Source of the DNA: Aphanomyces cochlioides
Taxonomy: Eukaryota; Oomycota; Saprolegniomycetes; Saprolegniales; Verrucalvaceae
Direction of reading: 5' to 3'
Assembly (NCBI GenBank): GCA_019828595.1
Contig: JAHQRK010000020.1
Span: 1,116,001-1,180,000, forward strand
Length of the DNA: 64,000 bases
Shown: one piece after another, positions 42,820-54,037 of the stretch
Numbering within the stretch: the first letter of the stretch is position 1
Layout: every line of letters starts with the position of its first letter
Notes under the pieces: model-generated
The model's input: only the letters and a program-made list of their open reading frames with translations
What the model was told of the DNA's origin: nothing
Database searches by the model: none
Made by a program: the position numbers and the translations under genes

Positions 42820-43606
42820 ACGACACCAAGGACTTTAGACCCGGAGGCATAGCTCGAGGGTCGAAGAGGTTATTCTATCTGGTTCACGCAATGGCTCATC
42901 TTTGACCGTTCAAGTGACCAGTGTTGGATCTACGCGAGCACGAAAGTTTGAGCCTGTCCGCTGCATTCCCCCGCGCTGTGGGCATCCTAGAGCCTGCTTG
43001 GGTGGAGTCTCGAGTCTTGGGCATTTACGTCTGGTGTAAGCGAAAGACCATGTCGTGCATGAAGACTGCGACCAAGGCGAACAAGAAGCGAAAGGCGAGC
43101 GACCAAGGCGACAAGAGTAGAGTAGAAAAGAGTAGGTTTAAAGCGAGTTTCAGTAAAATTCATTATTAGGAGGCGGATCAAATCAAGGACCTCGACGACA
43201 TCCGATAACAAGATCTCCAACCTCGTCCGCGTCGCCAACGGGTTCACCCGTCGTCTCAAAGAACCGCGAAAGTACTCGAATCGCGTCAAGTATATTTCGG
43301 ACAAAGACGTTCAAAACTCACTTGAAAATTTTGAGCGAACTAATTGGCGAAGAAATCGACGCCCTCCTCGACTACAAACCTAAACCCAAGTAAGAAAAGC
43401 CAAAGACCGACGTCGTATCAGAAACGTCCGAGTACTTAGCTAACCTTTAAAGAACTCTTTTTCGTACAAAAAACAAACTCTCAAGACAAAAAAAAGAAAT
43501 AAAAAGAAAAAAAGAAGGCAAAAAGGACAAAAAAGAAGCATTTAAGAAGCATTTCAAGAACGAATTAAGATGTCAGGATCAGAAAAAAAGAAGATAATAA
43601 GAAAAC

Positions 43607-44557
43607 ATGGAAGAGTTCTTTATGAGGCTGTTTGCGACGATGGAACAGCAGCAGCAGCAAATCAATCAGCTGCTGCAGACCCAAACCCAAACCCAAGCAC
43701 GACTTGTTGAGAATCAGCAAGTACTTCAGGAACGCTTGCTGAAGCAACAAGAGCAAGCACAAGCAGCACCTCCTCCGGTGCAGCGCGACACAGAGCGGCG
43801 AGTAGAAGGACTGTCTATGCCTAGTTACCACGGGCGCATTAATGAAAGTATTGGTCTTTACATTCACCGTGTTGAGACCTTTTTCAAGGCGAAGAACTTG
43901 AACTAAGTGGAAGACAAGGAAGTCGAAGCGTGGTGTCTGGCCATGGTGGTCGCCAATCTCAAAGGCCAAGCGGCGGCATGGTACCAAGAGTTGGCGTCAC
44001 ATAAAGGGGGTAGTGGCCTTAATACCCTCGTTGACTTCGAGAAAGCCCTACGCAAGGAGTTCGAGCCTGACGACCTGCAAGAGCGCCTGCGCGACAAGTT
44101 GTTTTCACTCCAGCAGAAGAACTGTAAGGATCTACTTGAATACATCGAGAAGTTCCGTCGTATTTGTACTGAAGTGCGTGACATGTCTGAGTTGGACAAG
44201 GTGACCTTCTTCACGCGCGGCTTGCGACTGAAGACGCGCGAAGAGGTCAAGTACAGACAGTGTCAAACGTTGTCGTCTGCCATCAAGGCAGCGTTGGAGT
44301 ATGAGCGCGTGCATGCAGTGTCACTGGGTATAGTGGGCAAGTCGGAGAGACCATTTCGAGCCAAGAGGTTTGATCGAGATCGCGAGCGTCATGAGGAGAG
44401 ACCACCTCCACGAAGCGAACAGCGTGAACCTGACGACATGGAGGTCGACAACCTGCATGTCAGGCGTGAACACAAGAAGGACCGCAGCAAGCTGCGCTGC
44501 TACAACTGCCAGAAGATCGGGCACATTGCGTCGGAGTGCCGAAAGCCAAAGCGATGA
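43607..44557 (+). pseudogene. gag of the 6.1-kb element
   Basis: One frame of 316 codons with an in-frame TAA at 43904-43906. It starts MEEFFMRLFATMEQQQQQ, a Gln-rich coiled coil, then a capsid domain (SYHGRINESIGLYIHRVETFF, AAAWYQEL, DLLEYIEKFRRIC) and a CCHC knuckle C-Y-N-C-x4-H-x4-C at the end. The 800 bp between LTR and this ATG form the leader. The terminal TGA is in frame with pol. Confidence 0.88.
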
Positions 44558-47500
44558 GTGTCAGGGCAACCGCCCACGAGCCGACAGAACAATGTCGAAG
44601 TGCGAGAAGAGTTAAGTCCAGAGGACGTTGAATATATCACCTTTGGTTGTGTCAATGAGGTTGACGCGGATGCAAGTGCGATAGCGCCTGAAGCAGAATC
44701 AAGTCAAGTGGCGCATGCGACAGCGAGGTCGCGGGATATGAAGAACGAAGCGTTGATGATTAAGTCTGGCGTAATGAACGGCAAAGTTGTGAAAGTGCTC
44801 ATTGACTCAGGAGCGACCAACTCGTTGTGCCGACTGGGACTCGGCAAGAACGTCCTGAGGATGAAGAACGTGCGAATTGCGGGCTATGATGGCGTGCTCT
44901 CCCAGGAGATGCAGACAAAAGAAGTGAAGGAGACGATCCACGTTGACTTCTTCACATTCAAGGACACCGTTATGACCGAATGGGATCTCAAAGACAAGGC
45001 ATTCGATGTGATACTGGGCCAACCATGGTTCCAGAAGTTCAATCCAGTCATTAATTGGCGCAAGCATGAAATTGAGTCGATAGACGATGAAGTAGAAGTC
45101 AATACCGTCTCGACTAACGTGCCTGGATGGATAATAAAGCTTTGTCATGTCGATCCTCAGCCTCTGCCTAAGCCTCCAGAGATCGTTGAACTGCTGGAAG
45201 AGTTCAAGGATGTGTTTCCTGCCGAGCTGCCTGATAAGTTGCCTCCCAAGCGTGCTGTGCAGTTCGATCTGCAGTTGAAGCCCGATGCGAAGCCACAGAA
45301 CCGAGCTCCCTTCCGTCTAGCTAAGGTTGAGCAAGCGGCGTTAGACAAGTTCGTAGATAACTTGAAAAAGAAAGGTTGGGTTGAATTGTCAACGAGCGAC
45401 TGGATTTCCAACATATTTGGCGTACCCAAGAAGGACGAGAACGGCAAGCTACCTTCGCTGCAAGTGTGGCTAAAGACTGCTACGCCTATCACGCCTATAC
45501 GCTGGGTGCTTGACTACCGCCATGTCAACTCACAGACCGAAATCCCAAAGATCCCGCTGCCCAACATCGAGGATCTGTTCAACAACATGCATGGTTGTAC
45601 GGTTTTCACGAAGATCGACCTTGCGTCGGGATATCGCCAAATCCTGGTCGAGCCCCATGCTCGAAAGTACGAAAGTACACTGCCTTTCGAACGCACAAGG
45701 AGATTTTGCAGTGGTGTGTCGCGCCGATGGGACTGGCAGGCATGCCAAGCATCTGGGCTAGACTTATGCGATCTCTTTTCGACAAGTTCCCCTTTGTAGT
45801 CGTCTACTTAGATGACATCTGCGTGCACTCTAAGCATCTTAATGAACATGTCAACCATTTGCGTTGTGTTCTCGAAGTGTTACGCAAGGAGAAGCTGTAT
45901 GCAAGGCTGGAGAAATGCGCGTTTGCGGTACCCAAAGTCGACTTTTTGGGTCACACGATCTCTGCCGAAGGCTTGCAAGTCGACAGCAACAAAGTTCGAG
46001 CGATCGAGAAGTGGTCATCTCCCACTAATCGCAAGGAGCTGTTGAGTTTTCTCGGGATGGCTGGTTACTATCGTAAATTCATAGCTAACTATGCCAATCT
46101 TGTGTTGCCTATGAGCGATCTAGCGAAAGACAGTGTTCCCTGGACTTGGAGTGATCGCCAGGAGAAAGCCTTCCTGACCATCAAAGCAGCCCTACAGCAA
46201 GCTCCAGTCCTTCAACTGCCAAACTTCGACAAGCCCTTCATGATCACGACCGACGCGTCAGGCTATTGCTGCGGAGCAGTATTTTCCCAGCAAGACGATG
46301 ATGGCAACGACCGCCCAGTTGCATTTTTGTCAAAGAAATTGGGCGACACCGAGCGAAATTGGCCATCACACGAGAAGGAGTTGTATGCGATCAAGTTAGC
46401 GTTAACCAAATGGAGACCTTATGTGTATGGTTCGCATTTCGACGTCTTCACTGACAATTCGACATGTCAGTGGTTTCTGAAGACTCCAGTCTTAACCGCT
46501 AAGCTAACACGATGGCTTGACTTCTTTGGAAGTTTTGACTTCACACTGCATCATCGATTTTCTTTTTTAAATGTCCTTTCTTTTTTAAATGTGGCCTTTA
46601 AACTTTCGAAACAAAGTTTCGAATAATTTCTGACGTCGTCCAGGCAAGACGAACTTGTAGCTGATGCTCTCTCTCGACCACCTCGGTCCAGCGCACAAGT
46701 TAACACTTGCGCTGTTCATCACTGCGATGCTTCGTGCTACAACCGCTATCGCGGCATCCACTCATGGACTGAGCGCGTCGCGACTCTGCGATCTATTGAC
46801 ATGCGAACACTTGCGTTGATGACTGACTCGCCTTCTCGGGGGGGAGACTGAGTCACACTTACTCGAAGTCGAGGTTCCACAACACATAGTCATCAACCAT
46901 GCGGAAGAAGTGTCGTATAGCACAGTCAAGATGAACGACGACTTAGTCAAGCGGTTCGAACGAGCTTATGCCAAGAGCAAAGAGTACAGCGATAGCTCGA
47001 AGTTCGTAAAGAAAGACAATCTTTACTTTGTGAAGTCTAAGGATCAAGTGTGGAGACTCTGCGTTCCAGACGACGATGAACTCAAGTGCGAGATTATCTC
47101 GCAAAGTCATGACACGAGTACCACTGCTCACCCTGGTGCCCGTCGAACGCAACTCCACGTCGCGCAATGGTACTACTGGAAAGGTCTCGAAGACGATGTC
47201 AAGCTTTATGTCGCAACATGCGAGACGTGCGCAAGATACAAGTCTAGTAGTGCTAAAGCTAATGAACACATGATTCCTATCAAGTCTCCGGATGAGTGTT
47301 GGCACACAGTGTCCGTCGACTGGATCACCGGCTTGCCTGTCTCGAACGGCAAAGGTGCAATCATGACATGCGTTGACAAGACTTCAAAGCGTCCCAAGTA
47401 CTGCGCCAAGGTGTCTAGCGTAGACGCGCCGCAAGCAGCCAAGGAGTTCTTCGACACAGTCGTCCGAAATCATGGCCTACCTGCTGTGATCATCAGCGAT

Positions 47501-48468
47501 CGGGATCCAAAGTTCACCAGCCAGTTTTGGCAGGAGTTAATGAAGATAATGGGAGTTAAGCATTTATGACTACTGCCGGCAGAGCTCAAAGCGATGGAGC
47601 AACCGAGCGACAGAACCGAACGCTCGAAGACGCGTTGAGATGTCAAGTGTCCTACTTGGGCCATGACTGGAGTGAGCACTTAGGCACCATAGAGTATGCC
47701 CACCAAGGCTTAATACAGACGTCTACTGGGTTAACTCCATTCGAAGTCGATACAGGAAGGAAGCTACGCAATCCAGTGTTGAACGACATCGAGACACTGA
47801 ACGAGAATGCCAAGAACTTTGCGGAGCGCCGCAAAGAACTCGTCAAAATGGCGTTGAACAACCTAGAGAAGGCTCAAGCAAGACAAAAGGAATACTACGA
47901 TAGAAGACGAGCCAATGTAACCTTTAAAGAAGGCGACTTTGTTTTGTTAGCTACGCGAAACATCCCGTTGAAGCATGCAAAGCTAGCTAGCCCGTCGGAA
48001 AAGGCAAAGCTAGTTCCACGATACATTGGGCCATTCAAGATAAGCGAAGTAATTAATCCCAATGCCATGAGACTTGAGCTGCCTAGGAGCATGAGCCGAC
48101 TTCACGACGTCTTCAACGGTGATCGGCTGAAGCACCACGTTCCAAACCCCGAGCGATTTCAAGGTCGACCCATCCCCAAGGCCACGCCTATCGTTTTCGA
48201 CGACGAAGGGAATGAGCTCTATATCGTAGAAGCCCTGCTTTGCTTCCGGCATGGGTTGCCTGAACACGAAGCTACGTGGGAGCTGGAGCGAGACATCAAA
48301 CTCAAAGTTTCGCATTTCAAGAAGCTGCTCGAAGACCTCAAGCGAAGAAATCAAGCCGCCAGGGCGACAACGGGGGGAGAATGTAATAAAGTAATGGTTA
48401 ATAGTTGTCGCCTGGCAAGACGGGTGTCGAGTCAAGCGTGTCCAACGCTGACGACACCGTCTGACTAA
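44558..48468 (+). pseudogene. pol of the 6.1-kb element: protease, RT, RNase H, integrase, chromodomain-like end
   Basis: In frame with gag after TGA. Protease: VKVLIDSGATNS and FDVILGQPWF. RT: IDLASGYRQI; then an 8-bp tandem duplication (CGAAAGTA twice, ~45662-45677) shifts the frame, and RT resumes with YLDD. RNase H has TTDASGY, SHEKELYAI and FTDNST. An 82-bp insertion at 46557-46638 interrupts the link to integrase. Integrase (46910-47569 and, after a shift, 47566 on) has an HHCC finger, VSVDWITG, ISDRDPKF and SDGATERQN. The C-terminus (YIVEALL..., GLPEHEATWE) is a chromodomain missing part of its middle. The element is defective. Confidence 0.88.
46557..46638. repeat. 82-bp AT-rich insertion in the RNase H/integrase link
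   Basis: It interrupts the conserved HHR-PGKTNLVADALS block. It contains two tandem copies of a ~19-bp unit (CTTTTTTAAATGT core) and an inverted CGAAAC/GTTTCG pair. TCG occurs at both edges, perhaps a short target duplication. Confidence 0.6.
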
Positions 48469-48649
48469 GTTGAGATTGACCAGAGGCACGTGTGTTCTCA
48501 GGGAGTGTACGGCCCTCAGAAGATTATTCCGTAGCCGTGCCGAGTGTATACCGAAAACTATACCGTATTGTTTAGTTTATAGATTTAACTCTAAGCTGGC
48601 TAATCTAACTCACTTCTCATCTTCCTCTGGCCTTACCAACTACACTGCA
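48370..48649 (+). repeat. Polypurine tract and 3' LTR of the 6.1-kb element
   Basis: GGGGGGAGAA at ~48372-48381 is the plus-strand primer site. The LTR spans 48382-48649 and is followed by the GAGAA duplication. Confidence 0.92.
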
Positions 48650-48654
48650 GAGAA

Positions 48655-49445
48655 TGCCACGTACGGCAACCCTGAAAGACCCCTGCCCCTCCCCAAGCCC
48701 TACTTCGCGACCGTGACCTAAGCCTCAAGCAAGACATCATGTTGTCACGACAAGCCAACTCTGTCTTTTCAATGTCGATCCGCGTTGCAATAAGTTCGCG
48801 AGAGCGGCATGCACCCACGGCCGAAAACCGCTCTTTTGAACGAGTGCGCCAAGTTTCAATGGCGAAGCGAAAATGAAGACCCAGCAACAGCCAAATTGAG
48901 CTCAAGGCGAAACAAAAAGAGTCTCCTAGTTATGTCATCGCAACGCTCCAGGGACGGCGTCACTGGGGCTTAAAGCCTTGCGCAAAAGAGATAACGCTAG
49001 TTCTCTAATTTTATCCGCGCGATCTCAAGACAGGAATCCGTTGAGATTGCTTGCACACACGAACGAATGGTATTGGCATTTATATCCACGTGCGATTCTT
49101 TCGAAGTTGCCACACTGCATGATTCGCAAAACTGCAGACCAGCTCATCAATCATAGTATGAATCAAGTCAAGCAAAGTTGTGCTCTGGCGCTTCTCCCAT
49201 GCAAATCTATTGTGGTCGCTCGATGTTTTGCCACACATTAAAGAAGAAATCGTAGATTAGAATGCAATGTAGATACACGAGATGCCACCTTTGCCCATCC
49301 TGGCTGTAGACGTTGTAGTCACTCGAATATACCCCCGAGAGTCGCGCCATCCAGTAAAGGCTGTCAGTTCATCCGAGTCGAATACACTCGACGCAGTCAA
49401 GGAGCTCTCTTCGAAACCGCAAATCTCCGTCACGCCATTGAAAGA
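48655..49445. other. Remnant of the older LTR, then unassigned sequence
   Basis: 48655-48712 matches 41954-42009 (older LTR). The rest has no convincing ORF; a short plus ORF at 49282-49554 overlaps the antisense side of the next pseudogene. Confidence 0.4.
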
Positions 49446-49991
49446 TCACACAGTCTCATCTTCAAACATATCCATCGAGAAGCCAAGGCAGCCATCTTCG
49501 ATTCCGGCGGTGCGATCGTTGAGGAAAGATAGCGACAAGACGTCGTCCATTTGAATCACTCGTTCGTCAATCTCGTCGAGGCTCAAATTGGGTGAAAGTC
49601 GTGATCCACGGGATGTCAATTGCAATGCCTTGGTCGCTTGATTCGACGTATTCTCATCAACGACGCTGGTCAATTGTCCACTTGTCTTGCGGCGTCCTCC
49701 ATGACGCAAGCAATAGAGACCCGTGCGAGCTTTCGATCGACATGTCGAATGCTCACATATCGTAGCTGGTCAGTGCTTGGAATGCGCATGGCACAGTCCA
49801 TTCACTCGGCTTTTGTGGACGCACCCAGTCTCGCTGCAAGTGGCTCGACGGCCTCCATGTCGGACACAAACTCCGTGCTGGTAGACTTGGTTGTGCTGAG
49901 TGCGGCAGATTCCCTTCTTGGGGTGTTGCAGACATTTGATGGAGTTTGCGCTTGCGGGCTTGTGGCAGCCTTTGAAGAAGCATTGGCTCAT
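49446..49991 (-). pseudogene. Paralogue of the small Cys/His-rich protein, one nonsense codon
   Basis: The frame is open from MSQCFF (49991) to 49446 except for TGA at 49770-49772, where the intact paralogue has Arg, so a CGA to TGA transition is likely. Cys/His spacing follows 25865-26473 (CFFKGCHKP, IKCLQH, HGVCVRHGG, CSETGC, NGLCHAHS, then CEHSTC and LRHGG), with two residues missing after GIC. The acidic tail is also conserved. Whether the stop is read through or the gene is dead cannot be told. Confidence 0.65.
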
Positions 49992-51434
49992 GTTGCGATC
50001 GTTGGTGAAACGAAAAGTGGCAATTGACGGTGGCGCCACAGACATTCACAGGTTTGAAATGTCCTTTAACATCTATTTAAACGTGTTTTCTATCCAATCC
50101 ACTTCATTTCCCCTCCAACGACGTTTAAGCATTTTTCCAACTTAATTTTTTCTAAGGTAATTTCGACCGACACGACATTTGTATTTTAAGTTTCGTCGTT
50201 TTAATTTGAAATTTCTATCGGAATTAATAGAATTAAATAAATCTTTTGCTGTTTAAGCTGGAGCGATAGGTTTGAAAAATGAGGAGATGGTCAAAATTCC
50301 TCCAGAACAGCCAAATAAGTTGAAATGCACAATATTCGCAATGTCCAGTTGAGTCATAGACAAGCTCAGTACATTCTGTAGCGAAGCGGGCATCCTTCAT
50401 ATGCTGGTGAATCCCACACGCAAATAATCATCTCTGATTTGGATTGGTGAACCCAATGGTGAAAATTCACTTATTTAAGTATACAGGTTTAAACTACAGA
50501 CACGTTGACGGCCAGATCGATCTGAATGAGCTTGTTCTTGGCGTTGCACGAGCCGCATGCGCTCGATAAGCAATGAATATGTCAAGCAGTTGGCGAAATG
50601 TCAACGATTTTGCCGCGTGGAACGCAGGAGCGTATCGGAGTTGTGATCTCATAGCCAAGTTTGACGGTTTCATCCCCGAAACGAGTGAGAACTCGAATGC
50701 GACATCACTGACACGACTGCTAGCTCTACAACAAGTGACAAACACTTCCGTCGCTGCTCTTTCAAGTCTTGGCTCAGACAGGATATTCAGAGGGTTGCAT
50801 GGCTAGCCGTAGGCATCAGCATGGACAGCTGCATATGGAAAATGGCACCTTTCACACCTCTCAAATGTCCTCGAAGTTGCATTCAATCCAAACTCAAAGT
50901 TCAAAAACGAATTCGAGCCACGAGAAGATTTGTTTGGGGGCATTGGTCGGCTTCTTTACTCCTTGGAGCGTATCCCGTCGAGCCAGTTAGTCGCTCATAC
51001 CTTTCGAGCAAGCCGCGGTAATGATAGAGTATTTACGCCGATGTGCCTAAATCGCCTGCCATTTTGTCGATTCAAGTCGATCGACTGCGCTGAAACAAGT
51101 ATTCAAGACGCTATGAATAGCAATGCATAGCTCGTGACACCATCGACGCGGCGGCATGAGCTTCCACGCCACCGTGCAAACGGTTTTAGAAGATTAAGTC
51201 GACCAAACCGCCAAATCATGGTCGTCGAGTGCGGTCTTGTCCTCTTCTGGGTTTGCCTTTGGACTCTCGTCTTTGACATCGTCTTGCTCATGGAGCCATC
51301 CACACTGCGATCAATTGCTGCATGATGCGAATCGCCAGCCACTTGCTCGGCGGCCACGATTCCATCAGCATCACCAACCATGCCATCCAAGAATCTCATG
51401 GATTTCCATACTTTAACATGAATAGCTACATGAG
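49992..51434. other. Gene-poor stretch with a possible EF-hand remnant
   Basis: At ~50481-50567 a plus frame reads VDGQIDLNELVLGVAR, the second half of an EF-hand calcium loop, then stops; the rest of such a protein is not found. ORFs at 50573-50806 and 51134-51325 (one hydrophobic span) are open but unassigned. Confidence 0.3.
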
Positions 51435-53593
51435 TTAGCTGGCAACTTTTGGCTGGATGCCCATCGCTTCAAGCTTTTGAACGTGCGCTTGGAGCTGCAG
51501 CGCGATAGAGTCGTCCCAGTATTCCAACACGCTGTGGCCCAGCGCATCGACCGAGCTGAGCGTCGCTCCATACTCGAGCAGCACTTTGGCACAATGGACA
51601 TTTTCATGCATTGCCGCGCAGTGGAGTGGTGTCCATTTGGATCGATCCATGGCGTCGACTGCAGCGCCTCCCACGACAAGAAGTCGCACCTACTTTCTCC
51701 TCAATCTTGTGATGCTGGCAGAGCGTACCGCCGCTTCCATGCCCCGCGTCGCTGCCCAGTGCAAAGCTGTGCGTCCTTCACCACTTCCAACGCTCAAATC
51801 CGCTCCAAGCTCTGCCGCCATATCGTACTAGAACTTGGAGGAGAACGTACCGAGCAGGCGAGACATGACGGCGACGTGGCCATGAGCTGCAGCGCACATC
51901 AACGGCGTCCATCCCGCGACGTCTTGGGCATCCAAATCTACTCTGGCCAAGGCGTCGACAACTTCTACGACGCCGTGGTCGGCCGCATAATGCAGCGCTG
52001 TCCAGCCATATCCGTCTTTGGCGTTTGGATCGCAGCCAGTCGTCATGAGCTCTCGCACGCGGTCAAGCTACAGCGTTGTAGCGCACAGCACCGCCAGAGT
52101 TGGAGCTTACATGGCCACGTCCAGCACTGGCGCGGAAGTCTTGGCCGTATTTGAACGCTGGCGTGTAGATTGTCGTGAAGAAATTGACGAAATCGTCGAG
52201 GGCTACAAATTCTTTGGGTGGTGGAGGCTGAGCTGGCGCGGCGTTGACGTCCTCCTTGCCCTTTTTGCTAGTCGGTGGTGGCGCCGCAGCAGCTACTGGA
52301 GGTAGCTCGTGCGCCTCATCGACGACTGTAAGCTTGAGCTGTGACGGAACTTGCTCCTTTGTCAGGGCGATAGCTAAGCTACCGTAGGCGTCAATGGCTT
52401 TCGGTAGCGGCAGCAGTCCATGATCGCTACAGAGAGCAGTCAGACACGACGAGAAAGCTTGGTAGCACTCAACTTGGGGCCAAACGCGTTGAAAGTTTCC
52501 GCCGCTCGCGCCAAGTCGATCTCTCTCAGTGCACTAATGCGAGCGACTTGGATTTTGCCAGGGCCGTCGATGACGCCGCCTTGATGGACGAGCGTCGTGA
52601 CGCGAGCGGTAGATGCTTGGCGCTCCACGGGCGGGTTCTTGACGCTAGATATTGCAATCTGCACGATGGAGCCCATGGGAAGCACTCCGTCGGTCAAGAC
52701 GAGCTCCAAGACATGCTGGTCGGCCGTCCACGTTGCGGCCAGCGCGACGGAAGCTGCAGGACGGACTTTCGCAGTCACGGACGGATGCAATGGCATCTCC
52801 CAGCCACCGTCTTCGACTGCCAATTCCACGAGGATCTTTCCTGAAGCACTGGTGAGCTCCAGTGCGCTGTGCAAGCGGCGCTGTACCATGCGTTGGGATC
52901 GCTCCACTCACTCCAAGCTCCAACAGAACATCCGCGACGGCGTTGGGACACGAATTGAATGGCATCCAGCGCGTAGCACCATGTAAACTCCCTAGAAAGC
53001 AATGGATGGCTGAGAGAAGAGCTTTCAAATTACCTGGAGGCAGCGTTGGAATCGTAATTTTCGACGGCCCGTCGATGATTTGACCGCCGCGAATCGATGG
53101 CGGGACTGTGCTGCGTATGATCTTCTTCTCAAACGTCGTGACGGTCATTTCCGTCGCGGCGGTCGCGCACGCAGGCGTTGTAACTCCAGACACGACGATC
53201 GTTAGCGTAGCTCTACGAGGAGAGAGTCAAGGAGCGCAGCAATGTGGCAAAAAACCCCGCTTCGATGTCTTCGTCCAACGTTGTGATGCACAGCGTGACG
53301 CCATCCCAGTGCGCCTTTCCCCGCGGCGGGACGCGCCCGAGCGACGCTTTGATTGTAATGTTGGGCTCTAACTCCATGCGCCATCCCGCGTCTGGAAACT
53401 CGACGACGATCGTGCTCTCCTTGGGAAGCGCTCCGGTGATGCCAAACTGGAGCGTCGCTTGGCCCGTCGTGGCTGGCGAATGCACCGCCGCTTCCCAAAG
53501 CTTTAAGCCATGCAAAGCGCCTGGAATGATCACTCGATGGCGCTGCGCGAGTCGCAACTCTGCGCCTCGCTCGAGCTCTTCGTCGTCCGACAT
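51435..53593 (-). CDS. Ankyrin-repeat protein with N-terminal beta-rich tandem domain
   Basis: Eight exons can be joined (complement of 53256-53593, 53034-53212, 52912-52991, 52474-52880, 52111-52426, 51870-52067, 51729-51827 and 51435-51689) to 623 aa. Introns are 43, 42, 31, 47, 43, 42 and 39 bp. The N-terminal ~330 residues contain two similar beta-rich units, each with a G-x-(L/M)P..G(S/T)(I/L)V strand and an I-D-G-P-(S/G)-K-I end; family unknown. A Pro/Ala linker follows, then about four ankyrin repeats (GYGWTALHYAADHG, GWTPLMCAAAHG, GRTALHWAATRG, KWTPLHCAAMHE). The 31-bp intron and the GTCATG donor of the 42-bp intron are the least certain joins. Ankyrins mediate protein contacts; no enzymatic domain is seen. 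Confidence 0.7.
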
Positions 53594-54037
53594 TTCACAA
53601 AGCCGTGGCAGTTACACCCTGGCGGTTACACCGTCAGTCCTTTTGAGCTACTCCGTGGCAGTTTCACCTTTTCAGTCGACAGAAGCTCAAACTTTTAGCT
53701 CTTCCAAAGCAATCGAGAGTCTCCCAGAGCTCTCTTTGTGCTTGGCGACACCTCTAGCTCTGTAGCTTCCTTGCGAATGTACCAGAGTTGCGCTGAAACC
53801 GCGCTGTGATTATGACAAGACGTTGGGAATTAATTCTACACTCTTTCGTTGGCTTTTCATCCAGTTTCGTCCGTCCTTTGTGACTCGTTTGCCGACTTGT
53901 TGGAGGCATCAACGTCGCGTTGTTAGTGTGACGCGCCACGGCATGGCGTTTTACAACTCTTGGGTCAAAACTTGTCGAAAAAACGCCTAAATTTAGCTTG
54001 CAGCCTCCTGCAAGCTAGCCTTCCTCCCAAGGCAACG
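53594..54037. promoter_or_regulatory. Intergenic, repeated GGNGGTTACACC-like motif
   Basis: GGCAGTTACACC, GGCGGTTACACC and GGCAGTTTCACC occur within 53600-53670. Similar GGTTTCACC and GGCGGTTACA copies lie at 56015-56040 between the two inverted genes. They may be binding sites for a common factor. The frame upstream of 54038 is open but not conserved with the paralogue. Confidence 0.3.

Larger units (their letters stand above)
42532..48649 (+). mobile_element. Ty3/Gypsy LTR retrotransposon, chromovirus-like, 6.1 kb
   Basis: LTRs of 268 bp (42532-42799 and 48382-48649) start TGTAATAAAG and end ACTACA or ACTGCA. A 5-bp target duplication GAGAA lies at 42527-42531 and 48650-48654. The primer-binding site follows the 5' LTR and a GGGGGGAGAA polypurine tract precedes the 3' LTR. 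Gag and pol are in one frame apart from stops and several frameshifts. The two LTRs differ at four positions that I can see, so this copy is older than the large element. Confidence 0.95.
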
